The notes beneath the pieces are model-generated. The model was not told the origin of the DNA. It did no database searches and was given only the letters and a program-made list of their open reading frames with translations. A stretch of 34,483 bases of DNA, taken from an uncultured Prochlorococcus sp. (GTDB lineage Bacteria; Cyanobacteriota; Cyanobacteriia; PCC-6307; Cyanobiaceae). The position numbers and the translations under genes were made by a program. Numbering within the stretch: the first letter of the stretch is position 1; each line of letters begins with the position of its first letter. Positions 27,124 through 34,483 of this stretch are shown here, piece by piece. The stretch is from the NCBI GenBank assembly GCA_902624085.1, contig CACNWD010000013.1:1-34483 (forward strand), written 5' to 3'.

Positions 27124-27393
27124 TTATTTATTCTTTTTAATATTACCTTGTTTAGAGCTCGATGATTTTGTGTTGCCACCAGCATTTCTTTCTCTATAAG
27201 TAATCCTTCCTCTAGTAAGATCATAAGGACTTATTTCAACTAACACTTTATCTCCTGCGAGAAGTTTTATTCTAAATTTTGTTAATTTTCCTGCAGCCCT
27301 ACATAAGCATTGATGACCTTCAGGTTGCTCAAGTGTAACCAAATAAAAACCATTACCTTGTTCCTTTTCTATTACACCTGAAGTCTCAATCAT
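27124..27393 (-). CDS. infA: Divergent translation initiation factor IF-1-like protein
   Basis: S1-fold OB protein of 89 residues resembling IF-1. The 3' half matches the family closely (ILAGDKVLVEISPYDLTRGRITYRER), but the middle is altered: EGHQCLCRAAGKLTKFRIKLL stands where standard IF-1 has a segment like [21 protein letters not shown]. A C-terminal extension of about 20 residues is rich in Ser, Lys and Asn. The canonical cyanobacterial infA usually sits in the ribosomal protein cluster, so this is probably a second copy. It may act in initiation or as an RNA-binding protein; I cannot separate these. Confidence 0.8.
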   Translation of the reverse strand: MIETSGVIEKEQGNGFYLVTLEQPEGHQCLCRAAGKLTKFRIKLLAGDKVLVEISPYDLTRGRITYRERNAGGNTKSSSSKQGNIKKNK

Positions 27394-27482
27394 TAAAAAT
27401 AACTTATAACTACCAATATATTATCAGAAAAAAATTCATAAATTTAATATGAATAAAAATAATTAAATGTAATTGAGATTAT

Positions 27483-27698
27483 TTAATTAGAAAATAATTT
27501 TATCTCATTTATTGTTTGCAGTTGACCGTAATAAAAATTTGCTTTAGCAATTTTATCTTTACTATCTAGCTGATCAAAGTAAACGAAGCCCAAGGTTTTC
27601 CAGTGAGATGATTCGCACACTTTATTTAACTCAGAAGTAGCCTCTTCTGCAAGAAGATTCAATCTCCTTTCAAGATTTTTTGACTTTGAAAGCGACAA
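27483..27698 (-). CDS. Small unknown protein (71 aa)
   Basis: The product is a helical 71-residue protein with the N-terminal heptad-like stretch LERRLNLLAEEATSELNKVC and a C-terminal part containing HWKTLGFVYFDQLDSKDKIAKANFYYGQLQTI. No signal peptide or membrane segment is seen, and I recognise no family. The start codon is TTG at 27698; no ATG is available in frame, and another TTG lies after an AAGGAGA stretch 12 codons in. It is located between ycf39 and the IF-1-like gene on the same strand. Confidence 0.6.
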   Translation of the reverse strand: MSLSKSKNLERRLNLLAEEATSELNKVCESSHWKTLGFVYFDQLDSKDKIAKANFYYGQLQTINEIKLFSN

Positions 27699-27751
27699 TG
27701 TTATTTTTAGATCTTAGTACAAATATACTATAAATCTATAATTTTGCAACC

Positions 27752-28714
27752 TTAAAATGGTAATCTTTTTTTCTCTTCTAGATCTAGGTCAACTTCCATT
27801 TCTTTCAATCTTTTTAAAATTTGCTCATAGTATTCTTTTAAATAATTATCAAGAGAGGTCATATCAGATTTTTCTATCTCAAGCAGTTCAAGGGTTTTTG
27901 ACATATCCGCATTTAATTCCTTACCACTGCTAGTTACTTCAGCGAAGGCAAGTCTTTCCGCAACATTTAAAGAGTCTTCAAAAAAAGAGACCGCAGACTG
28001 AGTCGCTTTAAGTATGAAATCAGCTACTCTAAAAATCTTTGCTTTTTTATTGCTATATTTTTCACACAAGGAAATTATTTCATTTGGAGCCCAAGCTTTA
28101 GGACCCACAAGTGGAAGGGACAACTTATGAGTATTTGAATTATCAACAGAAGAAACTATAATATTGGCCATATCTTGAGTATTTATATAAGCGATTTTGG
28201 TAGGTGAACCACTCATCCAAACTGCCTGACTATCTAAAATAGGGATTGCAAATTGACCAATCACTCCTTGCATGAAAGCAGCACATTTAAATATGGTGTA
28301 GTTAAATTGTGATTTTTCTAAAAGTTTTTCTGTGCAAAATTTAACATCCATTAAAGGTACATTTCTAAATTCTTCAGTAAGGAGTATTGATAAGAAAATA
28401 ATTCTCTTAATACCCTTTTCTTCACATTGATTAAAAAGATTTAGCTTTCCCTCCCAATCAGTCTCATAAATACTTTTACTATCATCTGGTCTGCATGTAG
28501 CGGCATCTATAACTGCCTCTATATCTTGAAGTGCATAAGTAATATCATCTTTAATAAGTAAATTTCCCTTTGTTAGTTCACAACCCCATTCTTGTAAGAA
28601 AGATGCTTTCCTAGGATTTCTAACTATGCATCTAACTTCATGACCTTCTTCAACAGCTTTTTTAGCTATTTGCCTCCCAAGAGTACCAGTTGCTCCAACT
28701 AACAGAATCTTCAT
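27752..28714 (-). CDS. ycf39: Ycf39/HCF244-type NmrA-like protein
   Basis: Atypical short-chain dehydrogenase-like protein of 320 residues that in cyanobacteria and plastids assists early photosystem II assembly, including D1 synthesis or pigment delivery. The N-terminal Rossmann motif is KILLVGATGTLGRQIAKKA, followed by HEVRCIVRNPRKASFLQEW, with the family features DIEAVIDAATCRP and KRIIFLSILL. The C-terminal part includes PLVGPKAWAPNEIISLCE. The gene lies next to petM on the same strand and not far from ycf4, psbD and psbC. The assignment is by similarity and is strong. Confidence 0.92.
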   Translation of the reverse strand: MKILLVGATGTLGRQIAKKAVEEGHEVRCIVRNPRKASFLQEWGCELTKGNLLIKDDITYALQDIEAVIDAATCRPDDSKSIYETDWEGKLNLFNQCEEKGIKRIIFLSILLTEEFRNVPLMDVKFCTEKLLEKSQFNYTIFKCAAFMQGVIGQFAIPILDSQAVWMSGSPTKIAYINTQDMANIIVSSVDNSNTHKLSLPLVGPKAWAPNEIISLCEKYSNKKAKIFRVADFILKATQSAVSFFEDSLNVAERLAFAEVTSSGKELNADMSKTLELLEIEKSDMTSLDNYLKEYYEQILKRLKEMEVDLDLEEKKRLPF

Positions 28715-28772
28715 ATTAATGAATTTACTTAACCTTCAGACATTAACTTACTTTAAAGTAATTTCGCGAGTA

Positions 28773-28871
28773 TTAATCACCTTGGTATTTTAAAAGAAGA
28801 GCTCCACCTATTAAACCAATTGGTATTAAAACCCAAAAAACAGCAGCTATACTAAAAATTTCTTTTGCCAT
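28773..28871 (-). CDS. petM: Cytochrome b6f complex subunit 7 (PetM)
   Basis: A 32-residue single-helix subunit of the cytochrome b6f complex in the thylakoid membrane. The translation opens with [19 protein letters not shown], continues through a glycine and leucine-rich stretch, and ends in KYQGD. It is one hydrophobic helix with a charged tail and the length of known PetM proteins. The coding frame ends in TAA at 28773. It is upstream of ycf39 on the minus strand, with about 58 bases between them. It is too short for automatic ORF lists and would easily be missed. Confidence 0.93.
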   Translation of the reverse strand: MAKEIFSIAAVFWVLIPIGLIGGALLLKYQGD

Positions 28872-28973
28872 TAAAACAAAATTTATATAATTTTATTATT
28901 GCATTTTTTTTATTAAAAGATAGATAATATAAATAACTTTAAATTAATTTATTTATTTAAAAATACTTATAAG

Positions 28974-29912
28974 ATGATTTTAAAAATATCTGCAGAAAAT
29001 AAAAGCTTTAATTATTGGATTTGGAATGGATTTAAAATCGCTTGGTTTGTAGAGAATGAGAAAGATAATATACCTTTACTTTTTTTACATGGTTTTGGAG
29101 CAAATAGTAATCATTGGAGGAAAAATATAAAAAGTTTCGCACAAAATGGCTATGCAGTCTATTCTGTTGATCTTTTAGGCTTTGGTGAATCTGATCAACC
29201 CGGTATAAAAGAAATTGGCAAATTAGATAACGGGGTATGGTGCGATCAAATCACAGATTTTATAACTGATATTATAAGACCAATAAATTCAAACAAAATA
29301 GTTTTAATTGGCAATTCTCTAGGAGGATTAGTAGCATTAACTTGTGCAGTATCCATTCCAGAAGAAATCTATGGAATCATCGCCTCTCCTTTACCTGATC
29401 CCATCGGTCTCAAAATCAATTATTCTGAAGAAGAATCAAAATTTAAATCTATTAAATACAAATTAATAAAATTATTTGTAAGTTTACTCCCAATAGAATT
29501 TATTTTGTTTGTGATAGGTAGATTTAAATTAATTTATTATTTTTTAAATTTTGCTTATGAAAAAAAAGATTTCATAGATAAAGAATTATTTAATCTGATA
29601 AGCATACCCTCTAAAAGGCCATCAGCAGCAAGATCACTAAGAGCAATGTGTTATGGGATGGCCACTAGATCAAATAAATTAAAATCATCTTTTTTATTAA
29701 AAGTTATTAGTGAGGTAAAAAAAGTACCTTTCCTTTTAATATGGGGGGAAAAAGATAAATTTATACCATTAAATTATGGGAAAAGGATTGCAAAACTCTT
29801 TCCATGGGTAGAATTAAAAGTAATATCAAATTCAGGTCATTGTGTTCATGATGAGGATCCTCAACTTTTTAATAAAATTTCCAAAGACTGGATTGAAGAA
29901 ATAAATAAATAA
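28974..29912 (+). CDS. Alpha/beta hydrolase, unknown substrate
   Basis: The 312 residues form a canonical alpha/beta-hydrolase fold. The oxyanion-hole segment is LLFLHGFGANSNHWRKN, the nucleophile is S115 in LIGNSLGGLVAL, the acid is probably in WGEKDKFIPL near residue 265, and the histidine is in SNSGHCVHDEDPQLF. A cap region lies between about residues 145 and 225. The motif set is shared with many plant plastid and cyanobacterial hydrolases of this type, including pheophytinase-like enzymes, but I cannot assign a substrate. It starts about 100 bases after the divergent petM start and is followed 6 bases later by ilvH. Confidence 0.87.
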   Translation: MILKISAENKSFNYWIWNGFKIAWFVENEKDNIPLLFLHGFGANSNHWRKNIKSFAQNGYAVYSVDLLGFGESDQPGIKEIGKLDNGVWCDQITDFITDIIRPINSNKIVLIGNSLGGLVALTCAVSIPEEIYGIIASPLPDPIGLKINYSEEESKFKSIKYKLIKLFVSLLPIEFILFVIGRFKLIYYFLNFAYEKKDFIDKELFNLISIPSKRPSAARSLRAMCYGMATRSNKLKSSFLLKVISEVKKVPFLLIWGEKDKFIPLNYGKRIAKLFPWVELKVISNSGHCVHDEDPQLFNKISKDWIEEINK

Positions 29913-29918
29913 AAAATA

Positions 29919-30443
29919 ATGAAGCACACATTGTCAGTTTTAGTAGAAGATGAATCAGGAGCTTTAAGCAGAATCTCCGGATTATTTGCTAGAAGAGGAT
30001 TTAATATCGATAGTCTGGCTGTAGGGCCTGCAGAAACCAGAGGAATATCAAGATTAACAATGGTAGTCGAAGGAGACGATCAGACTTTACAGCAAATGAC
30101 CAAACAACTGAATAAATTATTTAATGTTCTTGGAGTCGCAGATCTATCAAACCTTGCCGCAGTAGAAAGAGAACTAATGTTACTAAAAGTATCAAGTAAA
30201 GAAGAGACAAGAGGTAAAATTCTTGAACTTGTTCAAGTTTTCAGAGCAAAAGTAGTAGATGTATCAGATATCGCTCTTACCCTTGAAGTAGTGGGAGACC
30301 CAGGGAAATTAGTTGCTTTAGAAAAATTACTCGAACCATATGGGATTTTGGAGATTGCAAGAACGGGGAAAATAGCATTAAAAAGATCATCAGGAGTTAA
30401 TACTGAAATGCTAAAGATTAATAAATATAGTTTTGATATTTAA
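29919..30443 (+). CDS. ilvH: Acetolactate synthase small (regulatory) subunit
   Basis: Regulatory partner of the IlvB catalytic subunit in branched-chain amino-acid synthesis. The N-terminal ACT domain is evident in [20 protein letters not shown] and [15 protein letters not shown], where valine feedback sites lie in the family. The second domain contains [20 protein letters not shown] and the C-terminal [15 protein letters not shown]. At 174 residues it is standard length. It is downstream of the hydrolase by 6 bases and tail-to-tail with the cyclophilin-like gene, overlapping it by 4 bases. Confidence 0.96.
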   Translation: MKHTLSVLVEDESGALSRISGLFARRGFNIDSLAVGPAETRGISRLTMVVEGDDQTLQQMTKQLNKLFNVLGVADLSNLAAVERELMLLKVSSKEETRGKILELVQVFRAKVVDVSDIALTLEVVGDPGKLVALEKLLEPYGILEIARTGKIALKRSSGVNTEMLKINKYSFDI

Positions 30444-31090
30444 TTAAAAACAATTTTTTTTATCAAATCATTTTTATCAATTTGATCTAAAAGTTCTGAA
30501 CCACTGATTACTCTTCCAAAAATAGAGTACCTACCATCAAACTCTGGCAGATTGTTTAATGAGAAAAAGAATTCAGTCGATGATGATCTGGATTCATTTA
30601 TCTTTACCATAGATATCGATCCTTTTTCAAACTTATGTAGTAATTTTCCTATCTCCAGAGGATTTATTATAGAAGTCTCATAAATTAGTTCTTCGTTATT
30701 TAATTTAATTTCAAGAGGAATTGAAGCAAAATTCTCTACATCCCTAATATTCATTTGTCCGAAATCATTGAATTTATTTATACCGTTGTGGATTAATTTA
30801 TTATTTGAATAATTTATTATTTTATAGAAATTTTTGTTTACATAAACATTACTTTTTACTTTTGATATAAAGTTCGCCACTGTCACTGGGTGTGATTCTG
30901 CAAATAATTCGATTTTTATTATCCCTCTAGAAGTATAAAAAACAATTATATTCTCTTTAATATCACAATCAAGAGTAAGTTTTTCGCAATAATATTGGGT
31001 GTTTTCTACATTTTTATAACCGCAGCAATTTATCAAAAATAAAAAAACAACACATAAAAGATTACAGGAAAATTTTCGTATTAGATCTAT
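30440..31090 (-). CDS. Cyclophilin-like peptidyl-prolyl isomerase, probable lipoprotein with unusual start
   Basis: Cyclophilin-type fold: [26 protein letters not shown] opens the domain, then [27 protein letters not shown] and [21 protein letters not shown]. The motif lacks the usual FHR with an active-site arginine (FYKIINY here), so isomerase activity is uncertain. The first standard start, TTG at 31036, gives 198 residues and begins with CC at positions 4-5. The frame stays open upstream to 31112, and the codons from 31090 or 31081 encode a plausible lipoprotein signal ([19 protein letters not shown]). Only ATA codons are available there as starts. The coordinates given use the ATA at 31090, overlapping the ycf4 stop. 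Confidence 0.7.
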   Translation of the reverse strand: MDLIRKFSCNLLCVVFLFLINCCGYKNVENTQYYCEKLTLDCDIKENIIVFYTSRGIIKIELFAESHPVTVANFISKVKSNVYVNKNFYKIINYSNNKLIHNGINKFNDFGQMNIRDVENFASIPLEIKLNNEELIYETSIINPLEIGKLLHKFEKGSISMVKINESRSSSTEFFFSLNNLPEFDGRYSIFGRVISGSELLDQIDKNDLIKKIVFN

Positions 31091-31644
31091 TTTATTCCCT
31101 CCAGATTTACACTAAGAAACTTCGCTAACCTCGCACCCTCTTCCTCTACTTCTAAAAGGGGTTTTAAATCCCCAGCACTACTGAGGGGGAGAATCTTTCT
31201 TCTTCCCTTTAGAACTAGCCCAATCCTTCTTCGTGGATTAAAACCTTCACTAATGTCTAATTTTACTGATTTAATTTCATCAAAATTTATATTGACATCA
31301 ATATCTTTGAATAAACCTTTTCTTTTAATTAAAACCTTTTTTGAACTCTTATCAAAACTATTAAAACCGGATCCAAAATTAATAAAGACCATATACCAAA
31401 GATATAGATTTAACAAATTTGCGATAACACCATACGCCCCCATTATTAAACCTTGAGGGACAAATAATAAGGCTGAAGGATTCCCAAGAGGCAAAAAGTC
31501 TTTGCCAGTGTAACTTGATATTGATGCGAGAATAAATCCAACTCCGCCTATCGTTAACATCCCACCCACAATATAATTAGAGAGTTTTCTTGAACCATTT
31601 ATTTTTTGCTCAATTCTTGATAGAGAAGAAAAATCTTTATTCAT
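31087..31644 (-). CDS. ycf4: Photosystem I assembly protein Ycf4
   Basis: Thylakoid membrane protein acting as a scaffold in assembly of photosystem I, 185 residues. Two membrane helices are visible in the first 100 residues (VGGMLTIGGVGFILASI and PQGLIMGAYGVIANLLNLYL), separated by the conserved LPLGNP loop. The hydrophilic C-terminal half has the family patterns DEIKSVKLDISEGFNPRR and [13 protein letters not shown]. In many algae and cyanobacteria ycf4 sits near psbD/psbC or other photosystem genes. Here it is divergent from psbD across a 187-base spacer. Confidence 0.95.
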   Translation of the reverse strand: MNKDFSSLSRIEQKINGSRKLSNYIVGGMLTIGGVGFILASISSYTGKDFLPLGNPSALLFVPQGLIMGAYGVIANLLNLYLWYMVFINFGSGFNSFDKSSKKVLIKRKGLFKDIDVNINFDEIKSVKLDISEGFNPRRRIGLVLKGRRKILPLSSAGDLKPLLEVEEEGARLAKFLSVNLEGIK

Positions 31645-31831
31645 TAAAATTAATCCCTTTAAAAGCCTTTAATTAATAATTTAACAAATTAGGACCAAGT
31701 ATTAATACTCATTTTTAACTAAAATGGTTAGGAAAGCTTTACAAGGCGTTTCATATATAAAAATATTTCCCCACTTTACCCACAATCTTTGTTAAAGTCT
31801 CAGCGTATCCCGAAGCTAAAAACGTTTTCTC
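31645..31831. promoter_or_regulatory. Divergent ycf4-psbD control region
   Basis: This 187-base spacer must hold the promoters of both ycf4 and psbD. It contains a perfect 12-base palindrome, AGTATTAATACT at 31698-31709, which could be a protein-binding site. A TTTACA box at 31738-31743 is followed by the TATATAAAAAT stretch at 31754-31764, a possible -10 region although the spacing to that hexamer is short. The remaining leader to psbD is GC-richer than the rest (AGTCTCAGCGTATCCCGAAG). No transcription start can be fixed from sequence alone. Confidence 0.35.
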
Positions 31832-32908
31832 ATGACGATCGCCGTTGGAAGCGCACCACAAAGAGGATGGTTTGACGTCCTCGATGACTGGTTAAAGCGC
31901 GACCGGTTTGTATTTATTGGTTGGTCCGGATTATTGCTTCTACCATGTGCATTTTTATCAATTGGTGGATGGTTTACCGGAACAACATTTGTAACCTCTT
32001 GGTACACACATGGAGTAGCAAGCTCTTACCTTGAAGGTTGTAATTTCTTAACAGCAGCTGTTAGTACCCCTGGAGATGCCATGGGTCACAGTCTTTTGTT
32101 CTTGTGGGGTCCTGAAGCCCAAGGTAGTTTTGTTAGATGGCTACAACTTGGAGGTCTTTGGAACTTCGTTGCATTACATGGAGTATTTGGTCTTATAGGC
32201 TTTATGCTTCGTCAGTTTGAAATCGCAGGTCTTGTTGGTATTAGACCTTACAACGCATTGGCATTTTCAGCTGTAATTGCTGTTTTCACAAGTATTTTTC
32301 TTATTTATCCATTAGGACAGCATAGCTGGTTCTTTGCACCTTCATTTGGTGTAGCTGCTATTTTCCGTTACATCTTATTTATTCAAGGTTTCCACAACAT
32401 TACACTTAATCCTTTTCACATGATGGGTGTAGCAGGAATTCTTGGTGGTGCTTTATTATGTGCTATTCATGGAGCAACCGTACAAAATACTCTTTACGAA
32501 GATTCAAGTATTTATACAGATGGAAAAGTTCAAAGTACTACTTTTAGAGCTTTTGATCCCACCCAAGAAGAAGAAACCTATTCAATGATCACAGCGAATA
32601 GATTTTGGAGCCAGATTTTCGGTATCGCTTTCTCTAATAAGCGTTTCCTTCACTTCTTAATGTTGTTTGTTCCCGTTATGGGAATGTGGACTTCATCAAT
32701 TGGTATTGTTGGACTTGCACTTAATTTAAGAGCTTATGATTTTGTAAGCCAAGAAATCCGTGCAGCAGAAGATCCAGAGTTTGAAACTTTCTATACAAAA
32801 AATATACTTTTGAACGAAGGTATGAGAGCATGGATGTCATCTGTGGATCAGCCACACGAAAACTTTGTATTCCCTGAGGAGGTTCTTCCACGTGGAAACG
32901 CCCTTTAA
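31832..32908 (+). CDS. psbD: Photosystem II D2 protein
   Basis: Reaction-centre subunit of photosystem II, binding with D1 the special-pair chlorophylls, pheophytin, QA and the non-heme iron. The 358 residues include five membrane helices, H196 as special-pair ligand, and H213 and H274 as iron ligands (corresponding to H197, H214 and H268 of standard D2). The shift shows a gap of one residue early and an insertion of about seven residues near residues 224-235 ([16 protein letters not shown]). Standard D2 is about 352 residues. Codon use is more GC-rich than neighbours, as in highly expressed genes. It overlaps psbC at its 3' end. Confidence 0.98.
   Translation: MTIAVGSAPQRGWFDVLDDWLKRDRFVFIGWSGLLLLPCAFLSIGGWFTGTTFVTSWYTHGVASSYLEGCNFLTAAVSTPGDAMGHSLLFLWGPEAQGSFVRWLQLGGLWNFVALHGVFGLIGFMLRQFEIAGLVGIRPYNALAFSAVIAVFTSIFLIYPLGQHSWFFAPSFGVAAIFRYILFIQGFHNITLNPFHMMGVAGILGGALLCAIHGATVQNTLYEDSSIYTDGKVQSTTFRAFDPTQEEETYSMITANRFWSQIFGIAFSNKRFLHFLMLFVPVMGMWTSSIGIVGLALNLRAYDFVSQEIRAAEDPEFETFYTKNILLNEGMRAWMSSVDQPHENFVFPEEVLPRGNAL
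32876..32882 (+). promoter_or_regulatory. Ribosome-binding site for psbC inside psbD
   Basis: GAGGAGG lies inside the psbD coding region, nine bases before the GTG at 32892. It is the strongest Shine-Dalgarno match I noticed in the window and decides the psbC start. The conserved C-terminal end of D2 ([11 protein letters not shown]) and the start of CP43 are encoded in overlapping frames here, as in plastids and other cyanobacteria. Confidence 0.8.
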
Positions 32909-34274
32909 TAATTTACTTAGAGCTCCTAACCAGAGTATTGAAGAAACTGGTTATGCTTGGTATGTGGGTAACGCCAGATTAATTAATTTATCTGGTCGTT
33001 TACTTGGAGCTCACATTGCTCACTCTGGCCTAATTGTATTTTGGGCCGGTGCAATGATGTTATTCGAAGTTAATCACTTCACCTTTGATAAGCCTATGTG
33101 GGAGCAAGGCCTAATATGCATGCCTCATGTAGCCATGTTTGGCTATGGAATTGGTCCTGGTGGTGAAGTTACCGATATTATGCCTTTCTTCCAAGCAGGA
33201 GTTGTTCATTTAATTGCTTCAGCTGTTCTCGGATTTGGAGGAATTTATCATTCTTTAGCTGGACCTGAAAAGCTTGAGCAAGACTTTCCATTCTTCTCAA
33301 CTGACTGGAGAGACAAAAATCAAATGACAAATATCCTTGGATATCATCTGATTGTTCTTGGTGTAGGTGCTCTGGCTTGGTCTCTAAACTGGTGCTTCAT
33401 TGGAGGGGCTTATGACACTTGGGCCCCCGGTGGTGGAGAAGTTAGGCTAATTAACCCAACTTTAGATCCACGCATCATTCTTGGTTATCTTTTTAGATCT
33501 CCTTGGGGTGGTTCTGGTTCCATTATCGGTGTTAACTCCATGGAAGACATTGTTGGTGGACACGTTTATGTAGGCGTGACAGCAATAATCGGTGGAATAT
33601 TCCATATCTTTACCGAACCTTTCGGATGGGCTAGAAGAGCATTTATTTGGAACGGAGAAGGTTTACTAAGCTATGCTTTGGGCGGAATTTGTGTTGCAAG
33701 TTTTATTGCTTCAACATTTATTTGGTTCAATAATACTGCTTATCCATCAGAATTCTATGGTCCTACAAATGCTGAAGCTTCACAGGCCCAGAGTTTTACT
33801 TTCCTAGTAAGAGACCAAAGAATCGGAGCTAATGTAGGTTCTACAATGGGTCCTACAGGTCTAGGTAAATATTTGATGAGATCTCCTACTGGAGAGATCA
33901 TATTTGGAGGAGAAACCATGAGATTTTGGGACTTTAGAGGCCCTTGGTTAGAGCCACTTAGAGGTCCTAACGGATTAAGTCTTGAAAAGATCCAAAATGA
34001 TATTCAGCCTTGGCAAGTAAGAAGAGCTGCTGAATATATGACTCATGCTCCAAATGCTTCTATCAATTCTGTTGGTGGAATTATTACAGAGCCTAATGCT
34101 GTTAATTTTGTTAACTTAAGACAATGGTTAGCTGCTGCTCAATTCTTCTTAGGCTGGTTTACTTTCATAGGACATCTATGGCATGCTGGTCGAGCAAGAG
34201 CTGCTGCTGCTGGTTTTGAAAAAGGTATCGACAGAAATGACGAGCCTGCATTAGAAATGCCTGATCTAGATTAG
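32892..34274 (+). CDS. psbC: Photosystem II CP43 core antenna protein
   Basis: Inner chlorophyll-binding antenna of PSII, 460 residues when started at GTG 32892 ([20 protein letters not shown]). The six membrane helices carry the usual conserved histidines (for example [13 protein letters not shown], and [19 protein letters not shown]). The large lumenal loop between helices 5 and 6 contains E341 and R344 in GGETMRFWD, matching E354 and R357 of the 473-residue numbering; E354 is a ligand of the Mn4CaO5 cluster. The 13-residue offset supports the chosen start. An upstream ATG at 32865 is in frame but lacks the ribosome-binding site. psbC overlaps psbD by 17 bases. Confidence 0.97.
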   Translation: METPFNNLLRAPNQSIEETGYAWYVGNARLINLSGRLLGAHIAHSGLIVFWAGAMMLFEVNHFTFDKPMWEQGLICMPHVAMFGYGIGPGGEVTDIMPFFQAGVVHLIASAVLGFGGIYHSLAGPEKLEQDFPFFSTDWRDKNQMTNILGYHLIVLGVGALAWSLNWCFIGGAYDTWAPGGGEVRLINPTLDPRIILGYLFRSPWGGSGSIIGVNSMEDIVGGHVYVGVTAIIGGIFHIFTEPFGWARRAFIWNGEGLLSYALGGICVASFIASTFIWFNNTAYPSEFYGPTNAEASQAQSFTFLVRDQRIGANVGSTMGPTGLGKYLMRSPTGEIIFGGETMRFWDFRGPWLEPLRGPNGLSLEKIQNDIQPWQVRRAAEYMTHAPNASINSVGGIITEPNAVNFVNLRQWLAAAQFFLGWFTFIGHLWHAGRARAAAAGFEKGIDRNDEPALEMPDLD

Positions 34275-34293
34275 GAATTATTTTTTTCACATA

Positions 34294-34320
34294 AACCTCT
34301 GCTATGCAGGGGTTTTTTTT
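34294..34320 (+). terminator. Rho-independent terminator after psbC
   Basis: The inverted repeat AACCTCTGC-TAT-GCAGGGGTT forms a nine-pair stem with one G-T pair and a three-base loop, followed by a run of eight to ten T. It lies about 20 bases after the psbC stop and should end the psbD-psbC transcript. Its T-run reaches the stop codon of the convergent maf-like gene, so the two units share the space. In the other direction the hairpin has no comparable T-run directly after it, so it is probably one-way. Confidence 0.88.
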
Positions 34321-34483
34321 ATGCAGTAATTCCTTCCTCAAGAAGCTTTTCTCTTAGCCAAGGTAAACTTAAACCCATAACATTACTGAAACATCCATCT
34401 ATTTTTTTAATAAATTTTCCACCTTTACCCTCTAAGGCAAATCCTCCAGCACAATTTAAAGGTTCAAGACTATCAACATATTT
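34319..34483 (-). CDS. maf: Maf-like nucleoside triphosphate pyrophosphatase (3' end only)
   Basis: The last 54 codons of a minus-strand gene that runs off the window. The translation [20 protein letters not shown], followed by [22 protein letters not shown], matches the C-terminal part of Maf/YhdE/YceF proteins, where EPxxxAGGxxIQG and NVxGLPL are typical. These enzymes hydrolyse non-canonical nucleoside triphosphates. The catalytic N-terminal part lies outside. The gene ends in TAA at 34319-34321, within the T-run of the psbC terminator. The call rests on two conserved segments only. Confidence 0.85.
   Translation of the reverse strand, partial: KYVDSLEPLNCAGGFALEGKGGKFIKKIDGCFSNVMGLSLPWLREKLLEEGITA

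Noticed and set aside
31816-32007. Minus-strand 63-codon frame covering the psbD start
   Set aside because: It mirrors the conserved psbD coding sequence and has no independent ribosome-binding site or domain. An antisense RNA is possible but not supported by sequence.
1-34483. CRISPR arrays, transposases, integrases, phage genes, toxin-antitoxin pairs or defence systems
   Set aside because: No direct-repeat arrays or such protein families were seen in any reading frame. All larger genes are core metabolic, transport or photosynthetic functions.

Overview
The window is a gene-dense, strongly AT-rich stretch of a unicellular marine cyanobacterium. The best reading is a streamlined Prochlorococcus genome, probably of the high-light type. 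The reasons are the very AT-rich composition with A/T-ending codons, intergenic gaps of a few to about 190 bases, several genes that overlap tail to tail, and a 358-residue D2 protein with an insertion like that of marine picocyanobacteria. The photosynthesis set (ChlI, Ycf4, Ycf39, PetM, D2, CP43) and the NTRC-type thioredoxin reductase fusion fit this. The genus is inferred from protein resemblance; the strain cannot be assigned by eye.

Layout. 1-3783 (+): tail of chlI, then ruvC, a 5-formyltetrahydrofolate cyclo-ligase, sufE and homoserine dehydrogenase, closely packed. 3843-6673 (+): a small unknown protein, then a peptide-type ABC substrate-binding protein and one permease, with no second permease or ATPase beside them. 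6670-9845: a DUF1400-type alpha/beta hydrolase (-), an MFS-type transporter (+) and a DUF2834 membrane protein (-). 9888-12540: a PfkB-family kinase followed by two small unknown proteins, an exported pentapeptide-repeat protein, a tiny secreted cysteine protein and a zinc-ribbon membrane protein. 12544-20573: ychF (-), then a membrane fusion protein, polA, cysS and dxr (+). 20618-24586 (-): the proton-translocating transhydrogenase genes pntA-1, pntA-2 and pntB, overlapped by a YheT-type hydrolase. 24714-27113 (+): two unknown proteins, one with a Cys/His-rich N-terminus, and the TrxR-Trx fusion. 27124-28871 (-): a divergent IF-1 paralogue, a small unknown protein, ycf39 and the 32-residue petM. 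28974-30443 (+): an alpha/beta hydrolase and ilvH. 30440-31644 (-): a cyclophilin-like protein and ycf4. 31832-34274 (+): psbD and psbC, followed by a rho-independent terminator and the C-terminal end of a maf-like gene (-).

Most genes are core housekeeping and photosynthesis functions: chlorophyll synthesis, PSII, PSI and cytochrome b6f components or assembly factors, NADPH and redox supply, isoprenoid and amino-acid synthesis, and DNA replication and repair. I see no rRNA, tRNA, CRISPR array, insertion sequence, integrase or phage module, and no intergenic stretch above 300 bases. I found no convincing undescribed multi-gene system. The points most worth checking are a cyclophilin-like lipoprotein whose signal peptide lies upstream of any standard start codon, the IF-1 paralogue, the Cys/His-rich protein beside the NTRC gene, the incomplete ABC transporter, a palindrome upstream of psbD, and the tail-to-tail gene overlaps.
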